Assembly: GCA_013285425.1 (NCBI GenBank)
Contig: CP053447.1
Location: forward strand, 1,308,001-1,372,000
From: Ignavibacteriota bacterium
GTDB lineage: Bacteria; Bacteroidota; Ignavibacteria; Ignavibacteriales; Ignavibacteriaceae
DNA length: 64,000 nt
Direction of reading: 5' to 3'
The notes under the pieces: model-generated
The model's input: the letters and a program-made list of their open reading frames with translations, nothing else
Databases searched by the model: none
Told to the model about the DNA's origin: nothing
Shown: one piece after another, positions 62,115 to 64,000 of the stretch
Layout: every line of letters begins with the position of its first letter
Position numbering within the stretch: position 1 is the first letter of the stretch
Made by a program: the position numbers and the translations under genes

Positions 62115-64000
62115 ATGAAAAAGAACAAGTTTGTAATAATAGATGCAATGGCGCTTGCATATCGGGGTTATTATGCTTTTATAAATCGACCATTGACAAC
62201 CAGTCAGGGAGAATCAACTTCTGCTGTTTACGGTTTTATCAACCAGTTAATCAAAGTATTGGAAGATCAGAAACCGGATTATCTTGCTGTAGCTTTTGAT
62301 TCAAAAGAAAAGACATTCCGACATGAAAAATATGAAGCTTACAAATCTTCACGTCAGGCTATGCCTGAAGATATGATACCTCAGATTCAAAGAATAAAAG
62401 ATATTGTTGGTGCATTAAATATCCCTCTCTATATTTTACCCGGTTATGAAGCAGATGATATAATTGGCTCTGCGGTTAAGGTTGCAGAAAAAAAAGGATT
62501 TATTTCCTATGCTGTTACACCTGATAAAGATTACTTTCAGTTAATCTCAGATAAAGTGTTTATTATCAGACCAGGTAAAAAATCTGATGAAGCTGTAATT
62601 TATGATAAACAAAAAGTAATCGATGAACTAGGCTTTGAGCCAAAATATATGGTTGATTATTTAGCAATTGTTGGCGATACCAGTGATGATATACCAGGTG
62701 TAAAAGGTATCGGTCCAAAGGGAGCAGTTCCGCTTATTCAAAAATTCGGAACTCTCGAAAAGATTTATAAACATATTGATGAAATTGAAAAAGCCGCGGT
62801 AAAGAATAAATTAGAAACCAGTAAGGAATCAGCAATCCTTTCAAAGGAACTGGCTACTATTCATTGTGAAGTGCCAATAGATTTTAACTTTGATGATTTA
62901 CGTTTTTCAAACCCTGATTTTGATAAACTTAAACAATTATTGTTTGAGCTTGAATTCAAAACAATATATTCAAGATTGATGAAGCTTTATAATAACAGCA
63001 CATCAGTTAGCATATCAGATAAGGAAATAATATCTGCTAGTGATGAAAAACTTAAATCATTTAATAAATCATCGGTTAATTATTCACTTATAACAAAAGA
63101 ACATGATGCAAGAAAACTTGCGGCTAAATTACTTGAATCTGATCTATTCGTATTCGATACTGAAACTGATAATCTTAATACATTTGATGTTAATATAGCC
63201 GGAGTTGCTTTTTGCATTCATCCTTCAGAAGCATACTTTGTAGCAATCAATCCGTTTGAGGAAGAAGAAAATCTTTTTACAAAGCAGATTGCTGATAGAT
63301 TGCCTGTTAATGCATTCAGAAAGATTTTTAAGAAAGTATTCGAAAATCAAGAAATAAAAAAAATCTGTCAGAACGGTAAATATGATATATCTGTATTGAA
63401 AAGCATTGATATAGATGTTAATAACTTTTTCTTTGATACAATGCTTGCAAGTTATGTTATCGATCCTGATCAAAAGCATGGTATGGATGATCTTTCTGAA
63501 AAATATCTTGATTACTCTCCTATATCATTAACGACTATAATTGGTGAAAAGAAAGACCCTGCTGAAATATTTAATGCTGATCTTGAAGTGTTAAAGGATT
63601 ACTCTGCTGAGGATGCTGATGTTACTTATAGGCTTTATCTTCAGCTTGATAAAGAGATGAAAAAAGAGGGAATCGAAAAAGTTGCTTATGAGATTGAATT
63701 TCCACTTGCTCCGGTTCTAGGAGCAATGGAATATGAAGGGATAAGAATAGACACTAAAGCATTAAAATCATTCAGTAAAGATCTCCAGATTTTACTTGAT
63801 AATTATACTTCTGAGATTTACAAATCAGCAGGTTCGGAATTCAATATAAACTCCCCTAAGCAATTACAGGAAATCCTTTTTGATAAACTTAATCTTTCAA
63901 CAGGTAGAAAGACCAAGACAGGATTTTCTACCGATGCACGGGCTCTTGAAAATCTTAGAGGTGAGCACCAAATTATCGATTTAATATTAAGTTACAGGCA
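62115..64000 (+). CDS. polA: DNA polymerase I, 5' portion (continues past the window)
   Basis: The first 628 codons are present. The ATG is placed at 62115. The 5'-3' exonuclease domain (about 1-290) shows the opening KFVIIDAMALAYRGYYAF, the acidic cluster GYEADDIIGS, TPDKDYFQL and GDTSDDIPGVKGIGPK. The 3'-5' exonuclease domain carries the DxE motif in FDTETDNLN and later acidic residues (YSAEDADVTY), so proofreading is probably active. The polymerase domain begins with EFNINSPKQLQEILF. It ends at the window edge before motifs A, B and C. Repair and Okazaki-fragment processing are the expected roles. Confidence 0.96.
   Translation, partial: MKKNKFVIIDAMALAYRGYYAFINRPLTTSQGESTSAVYGFINQLIKVLEDQKPDYLAVAFDSKEKTFRHEKYEAYKSSRQAMPEDMIPQIQRIKDIVGALNIPLYILPGYEADDIIGSAVKVAEKKGFISYAVTPDKDYFQLISDKVFIIRPGKKSDEAVIYDKQKVIDELGFEPKYMVDYLAIVGDTSDDIPGVKGIGPKGAVPLIQKFGTLEKIYKHIDEIEKAAVKNKLETSKESAILSKELATIHCEVPIDFNFDDLRFSNPDFDKLKQLLFELEFKTIYSRLMKLYNNSTSVSISDKEIISASDEKLKSFNKSSVNYSLITKEHDARKLAAKLLESDLFVFDTETDNLNTFDVNIAGVAFCIHPSEAYFVAINPFEEEENLFTKQIADRLPVNAFRKIFKKVFENQEIKKICQNGKYDISVLKSIDIDVNNFFFDTMLASYVIDPDQKHGMDDLSEKYLDYSPISLTTIIGEKKDPAEIFNADLEVLKDYSAEDADVTYRLYLQLDKEMKKEGIEKVAYEIEFPLAPVLGAMEYEGIRIDTKALKSFSKDLQILLDNYTSEIYKSAGSEFNINSPKQLQEILFDKLNLSTGRKTKTGFSTDARALENLRGEHQIIDLILSYR

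Noticed and set aside
1..64000. CRISPR arrays, insertion sequences, tRNA or rRNA genes
   Set aside because: No direct repeat-spacer series, transposase, terminal inverted repeats or tRNA-like cloverleaf was seen in the gaps. The 69-base sorting-domain repeats are protein-coding.

Overview
The window is 64 kb of AT-rich bacterial chromosome (by eye roughly one third G+C). It most likely comes from the Ignavibacteria (Ignavibacteriales, Bacteroidota/Chlorobiota group) or a close relative. The main clue is a set of secreted proteins ending in a type IX secretion (T9SS) sorting domain of the PNPFNPST type, with the NExxxAGNY and SG(V/I)YFY motifs common in that lineage. Bacteroidota-style lipoproteins, a FadL-type porin, paired ExbD proteins and housekeeping operons interleaved with secreted proteins agree with this. 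No rRNA, tRNA, insertion sequence, phage or CRISPR array was seen, so this looks like ordinary chromosome with an accessory stretch at the left end.

Layout. 1-5.5 kb: the end of an AraC-type regulator, then three tandem T9SS cargo proteins (HAF repeats, BNR-like repeats, beta-helix) and a lipoprotein. 5.7-12.7 kb: an envelope and signalling block with a CHASE2-sigma54 activator. It converges on an operon encoding a lipoprotein, an outer-membrane barrel fused to a transglutaminase-like domain, and a FecR-like protein; a separate lipoprotein follows. 13.0-22.1 kb: a secreted MetX-like hydrolase, a CoA-binding protein, and the run purF, S8 protease, pgsA, ftsY and a small membrane protein. 22.2-44.9 kb: a long block of minus-strand genes. 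It holds a ClC channel, beta-oxidation-type enzymes, holB, DUF2795, an M23 peptidase, hprK, hpf and xer. It continues with ybeY, gamma carbonic anhydrase, DUF3108, ctp, lysS, dacB, a pseudouridine synthase, scpB, scpA, trpS, an HNH nuclease, acpS, ggt, mlaD and ssb. 45.3-47.7 kb: an isolated plus-strand operon of three pilin-like proteins with very short leaders. 47.7-61.9 kb: minus strand again, with a SPOR lipoprotein, GDSL lipoprotein, FadL porin, BCCP and biotin carboxylase. mutS2, cvpA, yqeY, ExbD-ExbD-ExbB, an SDR enzyme, a secreted EEP-family nuclease/phosphatase and a KUP K+ transporter complete it. 62.1 kb to the end: the 5' two thirds of polA.

Most of the operons are tightly packed, with 1-62 base overlaps, so translational coupling is probable. 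Four points deserve most attention. The pilin-like operon has an imperfect sigma54-like element upstream. The CHASE2 activator sits beside a FecR and transglutaminase-barrel operon. A strong intrinsic terminator has its U-tract touching the holB start codon. Two conserved genes (ClC channel and HNH nuclease) have no ATG, GTG or TTG where homology says translation should begin.
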